This document shows positions 1 through 9,193 of a stretch of 64,000 nucleotides of DNA, piece after piece. The notes beneath the pieces were generated by a model, which did no database searches, was not told the DNA's origin, and was given only the letters and a program-made list of their open reading frames with translations. Positions within the stretch are counted from its first letter, which is position 1; every line of letters begins with the position of its first letter. The position numbers and the translations under genes are program-made. This stretch comes from Synechococcus sp. BO 8801 (lineage in GTDB: Bacteria; Cyanobacteriota; Cyanobacteriia; PCC-6307; Cyanobiaceae): positions 1 to 64,000 of the forward strand of contig NZ_NQKY01000002.1 in assembly GCF_002252675.1 (NCBI RefSeq). Direction: 5' to 3'.

Positions 1-1401
1 CCGGTGCTGGCGGTGGCCCTGGCCGCCCGCCTGGGTCCGGCGCCCGGGGAGGCATCCGCGGCCCCGCCCCTGCGCCTGCGCGGCAACGGCGGCCTGCTCA
101 CCCTGATCGACGCCAGCGGCCAGCGCTTCCAGGCTCCCTCCCTGGCGCTGCACTGGCGTCGGGAGCTGCTGCCCGGGCCCGTGACGCTGCGGCGCCGGGT
201 GCTGGGTCCGTTCGCCAGTTTCGAGAGCGCCGAGCAGGCGGCCGGGCTCTGGCGTTCCATGGGGGTGGCGGCCGTGATCGCCCGGCCCCGTGACTGGGAG
301 GTGTGGGCCCCCGCCGGCGCCCCCGATCCAGCCGGACTGCCCGAGGGGCTGCGGCTGGGGAGCTACGAGCGGACGGTCAGCGAGCGGGTCGGCCTGGAGC
401 TGCGCCGGGCCCAGGGGACGGTGCCCCTGGCCGGGCCGATCCGGATCGAGGCCCCCGGCGGCCTGCTCTGGGACCGGGGGGTCTACGCCGGCCCCTTCCA
501 GCTGCTGAGCGACGCCCACGGCGGCTGGAGCCTGGTGGAGCAGGTCCCCCTGGAGCGCTACCTGGAGGGGGTGGTGCCCCATGAGATCGGAGCCGGGGTG
601 CCGGCGGCGGCCCTGGAGGCCCAGGCCGTGCTGGCCCTCACCTGGGCGGTGCGCAACCAGCACCGCTTCGCGGCGGATGGCTACCACCTCTGCGCCGACA
701 CCCAGTGCCAGGTGTACAGCGACCCACGCGACGCCGGTGCTGCCGTGCGCCAGGCCATCGCCGCCACCCGGCTGGCCGTGCTGGTGGGTGCCGATGGACC
801 GATCCACGCCGTCTACCACGCCAGCAACGGCGGCATCAGCGCCGCCTACCAGGAGGCCTGGAACGGGCCGCCGGTCCCCTACCTGAAGTCCTTCCCCGAC
901 GGCCCCGCCCCCTTCCAGGCCCGCTTCCCCGTGCCCCTGGCGGCCGCCGCCCTGCCGACCCTGCTGCGCGACGGCCAGGCGGCCTGGGGGGCCGACCATC
1001 CCGTGTTCCGCTGGCAGCGGCGGCTCACGGCTGCCCAGATCGCCGCGGCCCTCAGGCCGGAGCGGGGCGTGGGACGGCCCACCGCCCTGAAGGTGCTGGC
1101 CCGGGGTCCCAGCGGAAGGGTGCTGGCCCTGGAGGTGCAGGGAACAGCGGGCCGCACGGTGCTGCGGCTGGATGCGATCCGCCGCACCCTGCGCACCCTG
1201 CCCAGCACCCTGTTCACCCTGCGGCCGGAGGGTGAGGGGTCCTGGCAGCTGACCGGTGGGGGCTTCGGCCACGGGGCCGGTCTCTCCCAGCAGGGGGCGA
1301 TCGACCTGGCCGGTCGCGGCTGGAGTGCGCGCCGGATCCTGGCGCACTACTACCCGGGCACCTCCCTCCAGCCCCTGGGGGCCGGCGGCGATTCCCCCTA
1401 G
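1..1401 (+). CDS. SpoIID/LytB-domain protein (5' end at window edge)
   Basis: The family includes SpoIID, a peptidoglycan lytic transglycosylase first known from sporulation; non-sporulating cyanobacteria carry relatives, probably acting on the cell wall. The SpoIID signature VPLERYLEGVVPHE lies near residue 180. It is followed by a segment rich in A-x-x-A and YHASNGG motifs, and the C-terminal GGGFGHGAGLSQQGA motif lies near residue 418. The frame is open to the left edge; a GTG at base 4 is the first start seen, but no complete signal peptide precedes it, so the true start is probably upstream. The next gene begins 13 bases after the stop on the same strand, which suggests a shared transcript with a membrane glycosyltransferase and an envelope role. 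The fold assignment is firm, the enzymatic activity is inferred. Confidence 0.85.
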   Translation, partial: PVLAVALAARLGPAPGEASAAPPLRLRGNGGLLTLIDASGQRFQAPSLALHWRRELLPGPVTLRRRVLGPFASFESAEQAAGLWRSMGVAAVIARPRDWEVWAPAGAPDPAGLPEGLRLGSYERTVSERVGLELRRAQGTVPLAGPIRIEAPGGLLWDRGVYAGPFQLLSDAHGGWSLVEQVPLERYLEGVVPHEIGAGVPAAALEAQAVLALTWAVRNQHRFAADGYHLCADTQCQVYSDPRDAGAAVRQAIAATRLAVLVGADGPIHAVYHASNGGISAAYQEAWNGPPVPYLKSFPDGPAPFQARFPVPLAAAALPTLLRDGQAAWGADHPVFRWQRRLTAAQIAAALRPERGVGRPTALKVLARGPSGRVLALEVQGTAGRTVLRLDAIRRTLRTLPSTLFTLRPEGEGSWQLTGGGFGHGAGLSQQGAIDLAGRGWSARRILAHYYPGTSLQPLGAGGDSP

Positions 1402-1414
1402 AGTCACCGCCTGG

Positions 1415-2863
1415 ATGAGGTTCACCATGGCTGCCGGCGGCAGTGTCAGCAGCGGTCCCAGCGGCAGTCCCAGCGGCAGTGGCAGCGATCAACGCCGTGC
1501 CAAGGCGGCCCTGTTCCTCGCCTGCTGCGGCCTGGTGGGAATCGCCCCCCACTGGCTGCCCCCGGGCCGCAGCCTGGTGCCGGCCCTCACCCTGGCGACC
1601 CTGCTCGGTGGCTATAGCCTTCGGACCGTTCTGCTGCAGGCCTTCCGCCGCAGCCCCGGCGATGCGCCCGCGGCGACGGCCCAGGCGATGCCTGAGCCGA
1701 GCACCTGCCCGGCCGTCGATGTCGTGGTCGCCGCCCGTGACGAGCAGGCGGTGATCGCCCGGCTGGTGGAGCGCATCGCCGCCGTGCGCTGGCCCGAGGG
1801 CCAGCTGGCCCTGTGGGTGGTCGATGACGGCAGCGACGACCGCACGCCCGAGCTGCTGGCCGAGCTCCAGGGGCGCCATCCCTTTCTGCGGGTGCTGCGC
1901 CGACCCCGGGATGCGGGCGGTGGCAAGTCGGGGGCTTTGAATCTGGTGCTGCAGCAACTGGCTGGCCGCTGGATGCTCGTGCTCGACGCCGATGCCGATC
2001 TGCAGCCGGATGTGCTGGAGCGCCTCGTTCCCTGGGCGGAGGCCGGCGGCTGGGCGGCGGTGCAGCTGCGCAAGGCGGTGGCCAATGCCGGGACCAACCT
2101 GCTCACCACCGCCCAGGCGATGGAAATGGCCTTCGACGCCATGATCCAGGAGGGGCGTCTGGCCAACGGCGGCGTGGCCGAACTGCGGGGCAACGGCCAG
2201 CTGCTGTCACGGGACGCGCTCCTGAAGGTCGGGGGCTTCAACGAGGACACGGTGACGGACGATCTCGACCTGAGCTTCCGTCTGCTGCTCGAAGGCCTGC
2301 CGATCGGCGTGCTCTGGGATCCGCCGGTGCAGGAGGAGGCGGTGCTGACCCTGCCGGCCCTCTGGCGCCAGCGCCAGCGCTGGGCCGAGGGGGGCCTGCA
2401 GCGCTTCTTCGATTACGGCCCGGGCCTGGTCTCCAACCGGCTGGGGTTCAGCCAGAAGCTCGATCTCACCTGCTTCTTCCTGCTGCAGTACGTGCTGCCG
2501 GTGGTGGCCAGCGCCGACCTGATCGGCACCATGCTCACCCGCACGGCCCCCACCATGTGGCCGTTCTCGATCGTGGCCCTGGCCCTTTCGGGCATGGCGA
2601 TCGCCACCGGCTGCCGCCGGCCGTCGGAGGGTCCGCCCCTGCCGGCGATGAACCCCTTCAGCGCCGGCCTGGGCATCGTCTACCTGGTCCACTGGTTCCT
2701 GGTGATCCCCTGGGTGACCCTGAAGATGGCTTTGCTGCCCAAGAAGCTGGTCTGGGTCAAGACGCTGCATCTGGGTGAAACGTTTGAAGCCCATGATGCG
2801 GAGGCCGAGGCAGAAAGCGCCGACGAGGAGCCCGGATTTGCTGCGGAAACAGGTCGGGTCTGA
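1415..2863 (+). CDS. Membrane-bound family 2 glycosyltransferase
   Basis: This looks like a processive or membrane-anchored inverting beta-glycosyltransferase of the cellulose/chitin synthase-like GT2 type. The GT-A motifs are in order: DDGSDD near residue 135, DADADL near 190, TDDLDL near 280 and QRQRWAEGG (QxxRW) near 320. Two hydrophobic stretches precede the catalytic domain and about three follow it (around FFLLQYVLPVVASADL, IVALALSGMAIA and IVYLVHWFLVI), placing the active site at the cytoplasmic face of the inner membrane. ATG codons at 1415 and 1427 are both possible starts; the frame stays open further upstream but overlaps the SpoIID gene. The substrate cannot be read from the sequence; an exopolysaccharide or wall glycan is likely. 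Confidence 0.85.
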   Translation: MRFTMAAGGSVSSGPSGSPSGSGSDQRRAKAALFLACCGLVGIAPHWLPPGRSLVPALTLATLLGGYSLRTVLLQAFRRSPGDAPAATAQAMPEPSTCPAVDVVVAARDEQAVIARLVERIAAVRWPEGQLALWVVDDGSDDRTPELLAELQGRHPFLRVLRRPRDAGGGKSGALNLVLQQLAGRWMLVLDADADLQPDVLERLVPWAEAGGWAAVQLRKAVANAGTNLLTTAQAMEMAFDAMIQEGRLANGGVAELRGNGQLLSRDALLKVGGFNEDTVTDDLDLSFRLLLEGLPIGVLWDPPVQEEAVLTLPALWRQRQRWAEGGLQRFFDYGPGLVSNRLGFSQKLDLTCFFLLQYVLPVVASADLIGTMLTRTAPTMWPFSIVALALSGMAIATGCRRPSEGPPLPAMNPFSAGLGIVYLVHWFLVIPWVTLKMALLPKKLVWVKTLHLGETFEAHDAEAEAESADEEPGFAAETGRV

Positions 2864-3040
2864 ATCGTCACCACGGCGCCCTCTCTGATGGGGTTGCGTT
2901 CCAGATGCTCTGCGCCCTGGACGTGACGTCCTGAATGGTTTCTGAGTGGGATGTCATCAGGACATCTCGTCAGTCCCCATGGTGACGATGATCGAGCTGA
3001 TGATCTAATCTGGATGGGGTCGGGCAGTTCAGTTATGGTA

Positions 3041-3055
3041 CGATTTCGAAAATCG
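3041..3055. repeat. Short perfect inverted repeat upstream of the sulfotransferase
   Basis: The sequence CGATTT-CGA-AAATCG forms two perfect 6-base arms around a 3-base spacer, ending 21 bases before the sulfotransferase ATG. It could be a protein-binding site or a weak hairpin. No T-run follows, so it is not a terminator. No specific regulator can be named. Confidence 0.3.
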
Positions 3056-3076
3056 GTATTTCCCATTTAGCTGGTC

Positions 3077-3811
3077 ATGCCATTATTCCGTGAACCAGGA
3101 ATTACGTTCATCCATATTCCCAAAACCGCTGGCACATCGATCGAGTTGGCTCTTGGCCTCGACCTGAATCCAGCCATTGAGAATCCAGCCATTGAGAATC
3201 CAGGCGTCTGCTTTGGCAGACTCGCTTCTCCCGACCTGATGAAGCTGGAGTTGAGCTCCCAGTTCCTCCAGCATCTTCGCTTGGGTGAAGTTGAGAAGTT
3301 GCATCCTGATTTCGTTCGAGATAGCTGGGTTTTCACCGTGGTTCGCGATCCTTGGACGCGCCTGGTTTCTTCTTTCCGGCGTAAGGATCGGGCCATGGCT
3401 GATTTTGCAAAGTGGTACTACGGCCTTGACCTGCATGCCCTTGATTTCGAGCAGTATGTGGAGCTCGCGGCCTCTCATGATCTGCTGCATCTCAGGTCCC
3501 AGTAAAGCTTTCTGGAAGGCTCTGCGACGGTGAACGTCTTCTATTTTGAGCACCTTTCTGATCTCATGCAGGTGCTCTCCCAGCGCCTGGGCAGGGCCCT
3601 GGTCCTGCCGAAGGCCAACGGCCCTGACTCCCCATTGAAGCGGCTTTCCTCGCGCCAGGAGCGCAAGCTCAGGCAGAGGGTCGCCGAGATCTATGCGGAG
3701 GATTATCAACGGTTCTACCCTGGCCACACACCCATGGAACCCGATTCCATGGCGTCCGCCCTGGCCCAGAGCTTTGGTTCCCGGCTCGCCCGGGTATTCG
3801 GGTCCTCATGA
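3077..3811 (+). pseudogene. Sulfotransferase family 2-like gene interrupted by an in-frame TAA
   Basis: The first part reads as a PAPS-dependent carbohydrate sulfotransferase: the 5'-phosphosulfate loop FIHIPKTAGTSIE is at residues 11-23 and the 3'-phosphate motif VVRDPWTRLVSSF starts near residue 89. The frame stops at TAA (3503-3505). It then continues in the same frame without further stops to 3811 and includes VNVFYFEHLSDL, a typical C-terminal stretch of this family. A single C-to-T change (CAA to TAA) would explain the break. A 15-base tandem repeat lies inside the gene. Base composition is visibly less GC-rich than both neighbours, which suggests a transferred gene. It may be dead, or the stop may be a consensus error. 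Confidence 0.8.
3166..3203 (+). repeat. 15-base tandem repeat inside the sulfotransferase gene
   Basis: The unit GAATCCAGCCATTGA occurs twice head to tail (3166-3180 and 3181-3195) and is followed by a partial third copy, GAATCCAG. The period is a multiple of three, so it encodes the repeated peptide NPAIE without shifting the frame. It looks like a slippage product just after the PAPS-binding loop. Confidence 0.95.
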
Positions 3812-4061
3812 AGGGCAAGCGCCACCACTGATCGCTCGCAGACGGCTCGCAGATGGCCAGCAGCTTCGCTGATCCCTTCGGCAGGCAGGCCGCCACCCCA
3901 TTGTTTGCCATCGCCTGACGCATCAACTCTGGACGAATCAAGATCCTCCCGGTCATCCGACGATCCGCGGCGACCAGCCGGCAGAGATGGGCTTTCCTGC
4001 GTTGTGTTCGGTCAGGGTCCTGTTGTCTCTCCGGCAGAGGATTCCATTCGAGAAGGATCCT

Positions 4062-5879
4062 TTACTCCGGATCTCCGATGATTCCACTGATCACTTCACC
4101 GTTGAAGAATTCAGCCAGCCGGCTGGCCTGCGTATCGATGGCAGCGGTGCTGGTGGCGGGTGCTGCCGCCCTGGTTTCGCGGGCCTCCTCCCTGACGGCC
4201 GGCGCTGCAACAGATGACGGGGTCGCCACTGGCCCGTCCGCGGCGATCGTGCCGTTGGTCAGGGGTGTCTGGCTGGCGGCAGGGGCAGGGGCGGGGGCTG
4301 GTCGGGCCGGTGGAGGCTGGCTGGTCGTCGGCCGGGGCCCCATGCTGTCTCCCCCCGCCTCAAGGGCGACCTGGCGCGGACTGCCCAGGGCACTGGCCAC
4401 CGCTTTCTCCAGCAGGGGCAGGCGGCTCTGAACCATGGCCATCCAGGTGCCGGCCACCCGCACCACCGCCCGCCGCTCATCCAGCCGCAGCAGCTGGGCC
4501 TGCTGGGAGAGCAGCATCCGGGTGGAGGGGAGCTCCAGCCCGGCCAGGACCTGCTGCCACAGCTCGGCCAGATCCTCGCTGGCGGGCGCCGGATCCGACG
4601 GGGCGGTGGCCGGATCCGCCGAGGTCGTTACCGGGGTCGTGGCCGGGGTCGGTGCCAGCTGGGTGGGCGGTGGGGATGGCGCAGCGGCCCCCGCGGGCTC
4701 CGGGCTGCGGGCGACCCGCTGGCCTTCGGCGCCGGGCGGGTGCGGCACCGCCGGGGCGGCGGCGGGTGCGGCGGCCACGGTGGCCGGTTCGGCGAGCAGG
4801 CCCAGCAGCAGCACCTCCAGCCACAGCCGCGGTTGCACGCTGTGGCGCAGCTGCTGTTCGCTGCCCTTGAGCTGGGACTGCCACCGCAGCAGGCGGGCCT
4901 TGCCGATCCGGCGCGCCACCTCCGGCAGCCGCGGCCGCAGCTCGGGTGTCACGCTCGTGAGCTCCAGCCGGTCGGGCGCCACCCCCGCCAGCAGCAGATC
5001 CCGCAGCAGGCTGACCAGCCCCTGCAACACGGCGGCCGGTTCCCGCCCCCGGTCCAGCAGTTCGCGGCAGCCCTCCACCACCTGCAGAGGATCCGCCGCC
5101 GCCATGGCTTCGGCCAGCTGCAGCAGTTCCACTTCCGGCACCGCGCCCAGCAGGTCCCACACCGCGTCGGCGGCGATCGGGGCCGGCAGCAGGCTGAGCT
5201 GGTCGAGCAGGCTCTCCGCGTCCCGCAGACCCCCCTGGGAGCGCTGGGCCACCAGGTGCAGGGCCTCCGGGGTGATGCCGATGGACTCCTCGGCGGCGAT
5301 CCACTGCAGATGCCCCACCAGGGCCTCCAGGGGGATGCGGCGGAAATCGAAGCGCTGGCAGCGGCTCAGGATCGTGGGCAGCACCCGCTGGGGATCGGTG
5401 GTGGCCAGCACGAACACCACCCGCGGCGGCGGTTCCTCCAGGGTCTTGAGCAGGGCGTTGAAGGCGGCGGTGGAGAGCATGTGGCACTCGTCCACCACGT
5501 AGACCTTCCAGCGGGCCTGGACCGGGGCGAAGCGGGACCGTTCGATCAGCTCCCGGATGTTGTCGACGCCGGTGTTGGAGGCGGCGTCGATCTCGATCAC
5601 ATCGAGGGCGTTGCCGGCGGCGATGTCGAGGCACAGCTGGCAGCGGCCGCAGGGCTCCGGGGTCGGTCCCGGGCTGGCCAGGCAATTCAGCGAACGGGCC
5701 AGGATCCGGGCGCTGGAGGTCTTGCCCGTGCCCCGGGGGCCGCTGAACAGGTAGGCCGGGGCGATGCGGTTCTGGAGCAGGGCCTGGCTGAGGGTGTCGG
5801 CCACCGCCTTCTGGCCCACCAGCTGGTCGAAGCGCTGGGGCCGGTACTTGTGATGAAGGGGCTCGTAGGCCTGGACCAT
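4062..5879 (-). CDS. dnaX: DNA polymerase III subunit gamma/tau
   Basis: This is the clamp-loader ATPase that opens the beta sliding clamp and ties the polymerase cores together. The N-terminal AAA+ module has Walker A SGPRGTGKT at residues 46-54, a four-cysteine zinc site in the segment following ARSLNC, the DECH Walker B motif VDECHML, and LSRCQRFDFR as the SRC sensor. After about residue 370 the sequence becomes Pro/Ala-rich (PAAAPAVPHPPG and similar), which corresponds to the long low-complexity tail of cyanobacterial DnaX. The ATG at 5879 gives the usual HHKYRPQRFDQLVGQ start. It lies 27 bases downstream of an LRAT-domain gene on the same strand and is the last gene of the tig-clpP-clpX run. 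Confidence 0.97.
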   Translation of the reverse strand: MVQAYEPLHHKYRPQRFDQLVGQKAVADTLSQALLQNRIAPAYLFSGPRGTGKTSSARILARSLNCLASPGPTPEPCGRCQLCLDIAAGNALDVIEIDAASNTGVDNIRELIERSRFAPVQARWKVYVVDECHMLSTAAFNALLKTLEEPPPRVVFVLATTDPQRVLPTILSRCQRFDFRRIPLEALVGHLQWIAAEESIGITPEALHLVAQRSQGGLRDAESLLDQLSLLPAPIAADAVWDLLGAVPEVELLQLAEAMAAADPLQVVEGCRELLDRGREPAAVLQGLVSLLRDLLLAGVAPDRLELTSVTPELRPRLPEVARRIGKARLLRWQSQLKGSEQQLRHSVQPRLWLEVLLLGLLAEPATVAAAPAAAPAVPHPPGAEGQRVARSPEPAGAAAPSPPPTQLAPTPATTPVTTSADPATAPSDPAPASEDLAELWQQVLAGLELPSTRMLLSQQAQLLRLDERRAVVRVAGTWMAMVQSRLPLLEKAVASALGSPRQVALEAGGDSMGPRPTTSQPPPARPAPAPAPAASQTPLTNGTIAADGPVATPSSVAAPAVREEARETRAAAPATSTAAIDTQASRLAEFFNGEVISGIIGDPE

Positions 5880-5906
5880 GCACCCTGCCCTGACCGGATA
5901 GGGAGC

Positions 5907-6641
5907 CTAAGGCGGGCCGCCTTCGGTCGGATCGGGACCCGCCGGCTCCAGCAGCCGCTGCAGCCTGTCCTCCATTTCCTCCACCGCGGCCAGCTGGTCG
6001 GCCAGGTTCTGCCCCGCCAGGCGCAGCCGCTCGAAGGGGTCGCTGCCCGAGGTGATGGGGCCATCCCCTTCGCCCCAGCGCCGTTCGGCCCGGGCCAGCT
6101 CCTCCTCCAGGCGCTCCTGAAGGCGGAGGCGCAGGCCATCGAGCTGCTCCAGGCTGCGCCGGGCGAGTTCCCGGCCCCGGGCCAGCTGCTCGGGGTCGAG
6201 GCCGCTGGCCAGGGTCTCGGCGAGGGACTGGCCCTGGCGCAGCAGCACCCGGGCTCCGGTGAGCAGGGCCGCCGGCACGAACTGGCCCAGGGCCAGGGCG
6301 CCGAGGCTGCCGGTGTGGAGCCAATCCTCCACCTGGGCGCTGCGATGCCGGCCGGTCTTGCACCAGTGGGCGAAATGCTCGCAGTTGTTGAACAGCAGGT
6401 TGTAGCGCTGCTCCCCGATGCGGCCCATGGCCCGCCGCAGGGTGACCCCCACCGGCGAGCAGGCGCCCTCCGGGTAGCTCACGGCGCTGATGGGCTCCCC
6501 GCGGCTGAAGTCCTGCAGGGGGCTGCGCAGGATTTCCCGACCCTCCAGGTAGTGGGCCACGGTGCCGTCCCCCAGATCGATGCCGTGGTGCAGGAACAGG
6601 CCGTGCTGGCGGGGGGCCTGCAGGTGATCGGCGGCGGCCAA
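5907..6641 (-). CDS. LRAT-domain (NlpC/P60-superfamily) protein
   Basis: The N-terminal half matches the lecithin:retinol acyltransferase-like domain: HHGIDLGDG near residues 18-26 supplies the first catalytic His, a second His follows in VAHYLEG, and NNCEHFAHWC carries the catalytic Cys. Such proteins form a thioester with an acyl group and act as acyltransferases or phospholipases. A hydrophobic stretch follows (LGALALGQFVPAALL), then a charged, probably coiled-coil C-terminus rich in Leu, Glu and Arg. The start is a TTG at 6641, the only start-like codon giving the usual AAADHLQ beginning just before the HHG motif; no ATG is available in frame. It lies between a glycosyltransferase gene and dnaX. 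The substrate is unknown. Confidence 0.75.
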   Translation of the reverse strand: MAAADHLQAPRQHGLFLHHGIDLGDGTVAHYLEGREILRSPLQDFSRGEPISAVSYPEGACSPVGVTLRRAMGRIGEQRYNLLFNNCEHFAHWCKTGRHRSAQVEDWLHTGSLGALALGQFVPAALLTGARVLLRQGQSLAETLASGLDPEQLARGRELARRSLEQLDGLRLRLQERLEEELARAERRWGEGDGPITSGSDPFERLRLAGQNLADQLAAVEEMEDRLQRLLEPAGPDPTEGGPP

Positions 6642-6724
6642 GGAGCGGAGCGGAACAGGGGGAATTCGCTCAGCATCGCGTCACCGGCGTGGCCGGGGAT
6701 TCCCTCCGGGGTGGGGATAGCCGC

Positions 6725-7708
6725 TCACCGGGGCGCGCCGCTGCCCCTGGCGGTTCCCCGGACGCGCTTGAGGAGGTGGAGCACGGTGGCCCGCCGCTGC
6801 CCGGAGAGCCAGAGCCGCTCCACCGTCCGGTAGCCGCCGTAGCGGTGGCCGCGCCAGTCGAGCAGGCGGGCCAGGCCGCGGCCGGAGTTCGGCCATGGCC
6901 TCGAAAAGCGGATCGCCCGCCGCACGTTCGCCGTCAGCTGCTCCGTGCTCAGGTGCTTCGCCTGCTCCACCAGCTTGGCGAAGGAGTGGTCCTTCCAGCC
7001 CCCCGCCGACCAGAAGTGCCAGACCACGGCCTCCGGGGAGAGATCCCAGGCCGGCAGGACCATGGTGTTGAAGGCATTCGGCAGTGTGGCACTGGTCACC
7101 AGGCCGCGCTGCAGGGTGGTGTTGAAGGAGGGTTGATCTTTCAGCAGCTCCCCGGCCCGCACGCCCTCGTGCCAGAGCCGATGCCATTCAGCAAAGAAGG
7201 CATGGACAGCGGGGGTGTCCTTCCAGCAGAACACACCGCAGTTGAAATACCGCGTCAGGTCCAGTGGCCAGCCCAACTCGAGGGCCTTGATGACATGGGG
7301 GAGGGTCCGGAGATGCCCGTCCATGTCCCAGCGGTTGTAGTCAGGAACGGCGGCGAAGTCCCAGTCGCCCTGGGGGAGGGCCGTGAGGGATCCCCGAACG
7401 AGGGTGTCGGAGTCGATATGGATGCCGCCGCCACGGAGGAAGCGGGGCAGCTGGGTCTTCATCCAGCGATGGCGATAGATCAGCGATCCCTCCGGCGTCT
7501 CCACCGCCTCGACGCTGTCGCAGAGCCCCGGCAGACGATGGCCGCTCTCCTGGAGCCACCGTGCGCTCTCGCTGTCACAGAGCAGGCGGACGGGGAGGGA
7601 GGGATTGGTGAGCTTCAGCGACAGAATCGAGACCAGCGCCATGTCGGCGTAGACCTCCGACCCTTCGCGCACCGTGACGAGGTAGACCGCCTGATCGAGC
7701 ACAGCCAT
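6725..7708 (-). CDS. Glycosyltransferase, family 8-like (GT-A, DxD)
   Basis: The protein resembles GT8/capsular-type retaining glycosyltransferases. A conserved N-terminal strand ends in ILSLKLTNPSLPVRLLCD. The metal-binding DxD lies in HIDSDTLVRG, and the acceptor-side motifs FNCGVFCWKD and LLKDQPSFNTTL follow, with the usual late WHFWSAGGWKDHSF. There is no signal peptide or membrane helix, so it should be cytoplasmic. Its start is 3 bases after the clpX stop on the same strand, so it is probably read through from the protease operon, though no functional link is evident. Donor and acceptor sugars cannot be inferred. Confidence 0.75.
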   Translation of the reverse strand: MAVLDQAVYLVTVREGSEVYADMALVSILSLKLTNPSLPVRLLCDSESARWLQESGHRLPGLCDSVEAVETPEGSLIYRHRWMKTQLPRFLRGGGIHIDSDTLVRGSLTALPQGDWDFAAVPDYNRWDMDGHLRTLPHVIKALELGWPLDLTRYFNCGVFCWKDTPAVHAFFAEWHRLWHEGVRAGELLKDQPSFNTTLQRGLVTSATLPNAFNTMVLPAWDLSPEAVVWHFWSAGGWKDHSFAKLVEQAKHLSTEQLTANVRRAIRFSRPWPNSGRGLARLLDWRGHRYGGYRTVERLWLSGQRRATVLHLLKRVRGTARGSGAPR

Positions 7709-7711
7709 GGG

Positions 7712-9091
7712 TCAGGCTGTGGCCTGTTCCCCCCGGAGCCCGTCGAGGTCGGCGGCGGCACTGATCGGCAGCACCTTGGCCTTGCTGCGCTGCTCCACCA
7801 GCTCCCGGGTGATGGTGAAGGTCTGGACGTCGCGGCGGGAGGGCAGGTCGTACATGACGTCGAGCATCAGCTCCTCGACGATGCCCCGCAGGGCCCGGGC
7901 GCCGGTCTTGCGGCGGTGGGCCTCGGCGGCGATGGCCTCGACGGCCCCCGGTTCGAACTCGAGCCGCACGTTGTCCATGCTCAGCAGCGTCTGGAACTGC
8001 TTCACCAGGGCGTCACGCGGTTCGGTGAGGATCGCCTCCAGGGCGCTGGTGTCGAGGGGTTCGAGCACCGCGCTCACCGGCAGCCGGCCGATGAACTCGG
8101 GAATCAGGCCGTAGCGCACCAGATCCTCCGGTTCGAGGTGACGCATCACCTCGCTGGATTGCTTGTCCTTGCCGGAGCGCACCCGGCTGCGGCCATCGGC
8201 CGGCAGGAAGCCGATCGCGTTGCGGCCCATCCGTTTCTGGACCAGGTCCTCCAGTCCCACGAAGGCGCCGCCGCAGATGAACAGCACCTGGCTGGTGTCG
8301 ATCTGGATGCAGTCCTGGTAAGGGTGCTTGCGGCCGCCCTGGGGGGGCACGTTGGCCACGGTGCCCTCCAGCATCTTGAGCAGGGCCTGCTGCACACCCT
8401 CACCGGAGACGTCGCGGGTGATCGATGGGTTCTCGCTCTTGCGGGCGATCTTGTCGATCTCGTCGATGTAGATGATGCCCCGCTGGGCCTGTTCGACGTC
8501 CAGATCCGCCTTCTGGAGCAGGCGCAGCAGGATGTTCTCCACGTCCTCGCCCACGTAGCCCGCCTCGGTGAGGGTGGTGGCGTCGGCGACCGCGAACGGC
8601 ACATCGAGCATCTCCGCCAGGGACTGGGCCAGGAGGGTCTTGCCGCAGCCGGTGGGGCCGATCAGCAGGATGTTCGACTTGTGCAGGCGGGTGGCTGTCT
8701 GATCCGTCTCGCCCTTGCCGTCCCCCTGCCAGGCCAGCCGCTTGTAGTGGTTGTAGACGGCCACGGCCAGCACCTTCTTGGCCTCCTCCTGGCCCACCAC
8801 CTGCTGGTCGAGGAAGCTCTTGATCTCCTGGGGCCTGGGGATGGTGGCCAGGGTGGGGGCGGGTCGGGCCGATTTCTTCGCCGGGGTCTTGCGGCCCCCG
8901 TCGGCCATGGGCCGGCCCGGGGGGCCATGGCCGTGGTGCTCGACCAGTTCCTCGTCGAGGATCTCGTTGCAGAGATCGATGCACTCGTCGCAGATGTAGA
9001 CGCCAGGCCCGGCGATCAGCTTGCGCACCTGTTCCTGGGACTTGCCGCAGAAGGAGCACTTCAGATGGGCGTCGAACTTGGCCATCGGCAA
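7712..9091 (-). CDS. clpX: ATP-dependent Clp protease ATP-binding subunit ClpX
   Basis: ClpX unfolds tagged substrates and feeds them into the ClpP chamber. The N-terminal treble-clef zinc domain is clear (CSFCGK and later [13 protein letters not shown]), followed by Walker [12 protein letters not shown], Walker [11 protein letters not shown], the [19 protein letters not shown] region and sensor 2 near [11 protein letters not shown]. Its length (459 residues) is slightly above the usual. Two starts are possible, ATG at 9091 or the Met two codons on; both leave the zinc domain intact. It follows clpP on the minus strand after about 100 bases, the conserved tig-clpP-clpX order. Confidence 0.98.
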   Translation of the reverse strand: MPMAKFDAHLKCSFCGKSQEQVRKLIAGPGVYICDECIDLCNEILDEELVEHHGHGPPGRPMADGGRKTPAKKSARPAPTLATIPRPQEIKSFLDQQVVGQEEAKKVLAVAVYNHYKRLAWQGDGKGETDQTATRLHKSNILLIGPTGCGKTLLAQSLAEMLDVPFAVADATTLTEAGYVGEDVENILLRLLQKADLDVEQAQRGIIYIDEIDKIARKSENPSITRDVSGEGVQQALLKMLEGTVANVPPQGGRKHPYQDCIQIDTSQVLFICGGAFVGLEDLVQKRMGRNAIGFLPADGRSRVRSGKDKQSSEVMRHLEPEDLVRYGLIPEFIGRLPVSAVLEPLDTSALEAILTEPRDALVKQFQTLLSMDNVRLEFEPGAVEAIAAEAHRRKTGARALRGIVEELMLDVMYDLPSRRDVQTFTITRELVEQRSKAKVLPISAAADLDGLRGEQATA

Positions 9092-9193
9092 GGAGGCGGC
9101 GGGAGCGGCGGTGGTCGCCCTGGGTATGGCGGCAGGATGGACCTGCTTCCAGGATCGACCCCAGCCGTCGATTTGTCAGTCGTTCCTGAAGTT

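Noticed and set aside
2950-2966. Inverted repeat GATGTC-ATCAG-GACATC after the membrane glycosyltransferase
   Set aside because: Only a 6-base stem and no T-run, so not a credible terminator; may be chance.
3669-3956. Minus-strand frame across the gap between the sulfotransferase and dnaX
   Set aside because: It partly reads like a peptide (RILIRPELMRQAMANNG) but matches no family I know, overlaps the sulfotransferase 3' part and has no clear start signal. The 250-base gap (3812-4061) holds nothing else I can name beyond a GCTCGCAGA short direct repeat.
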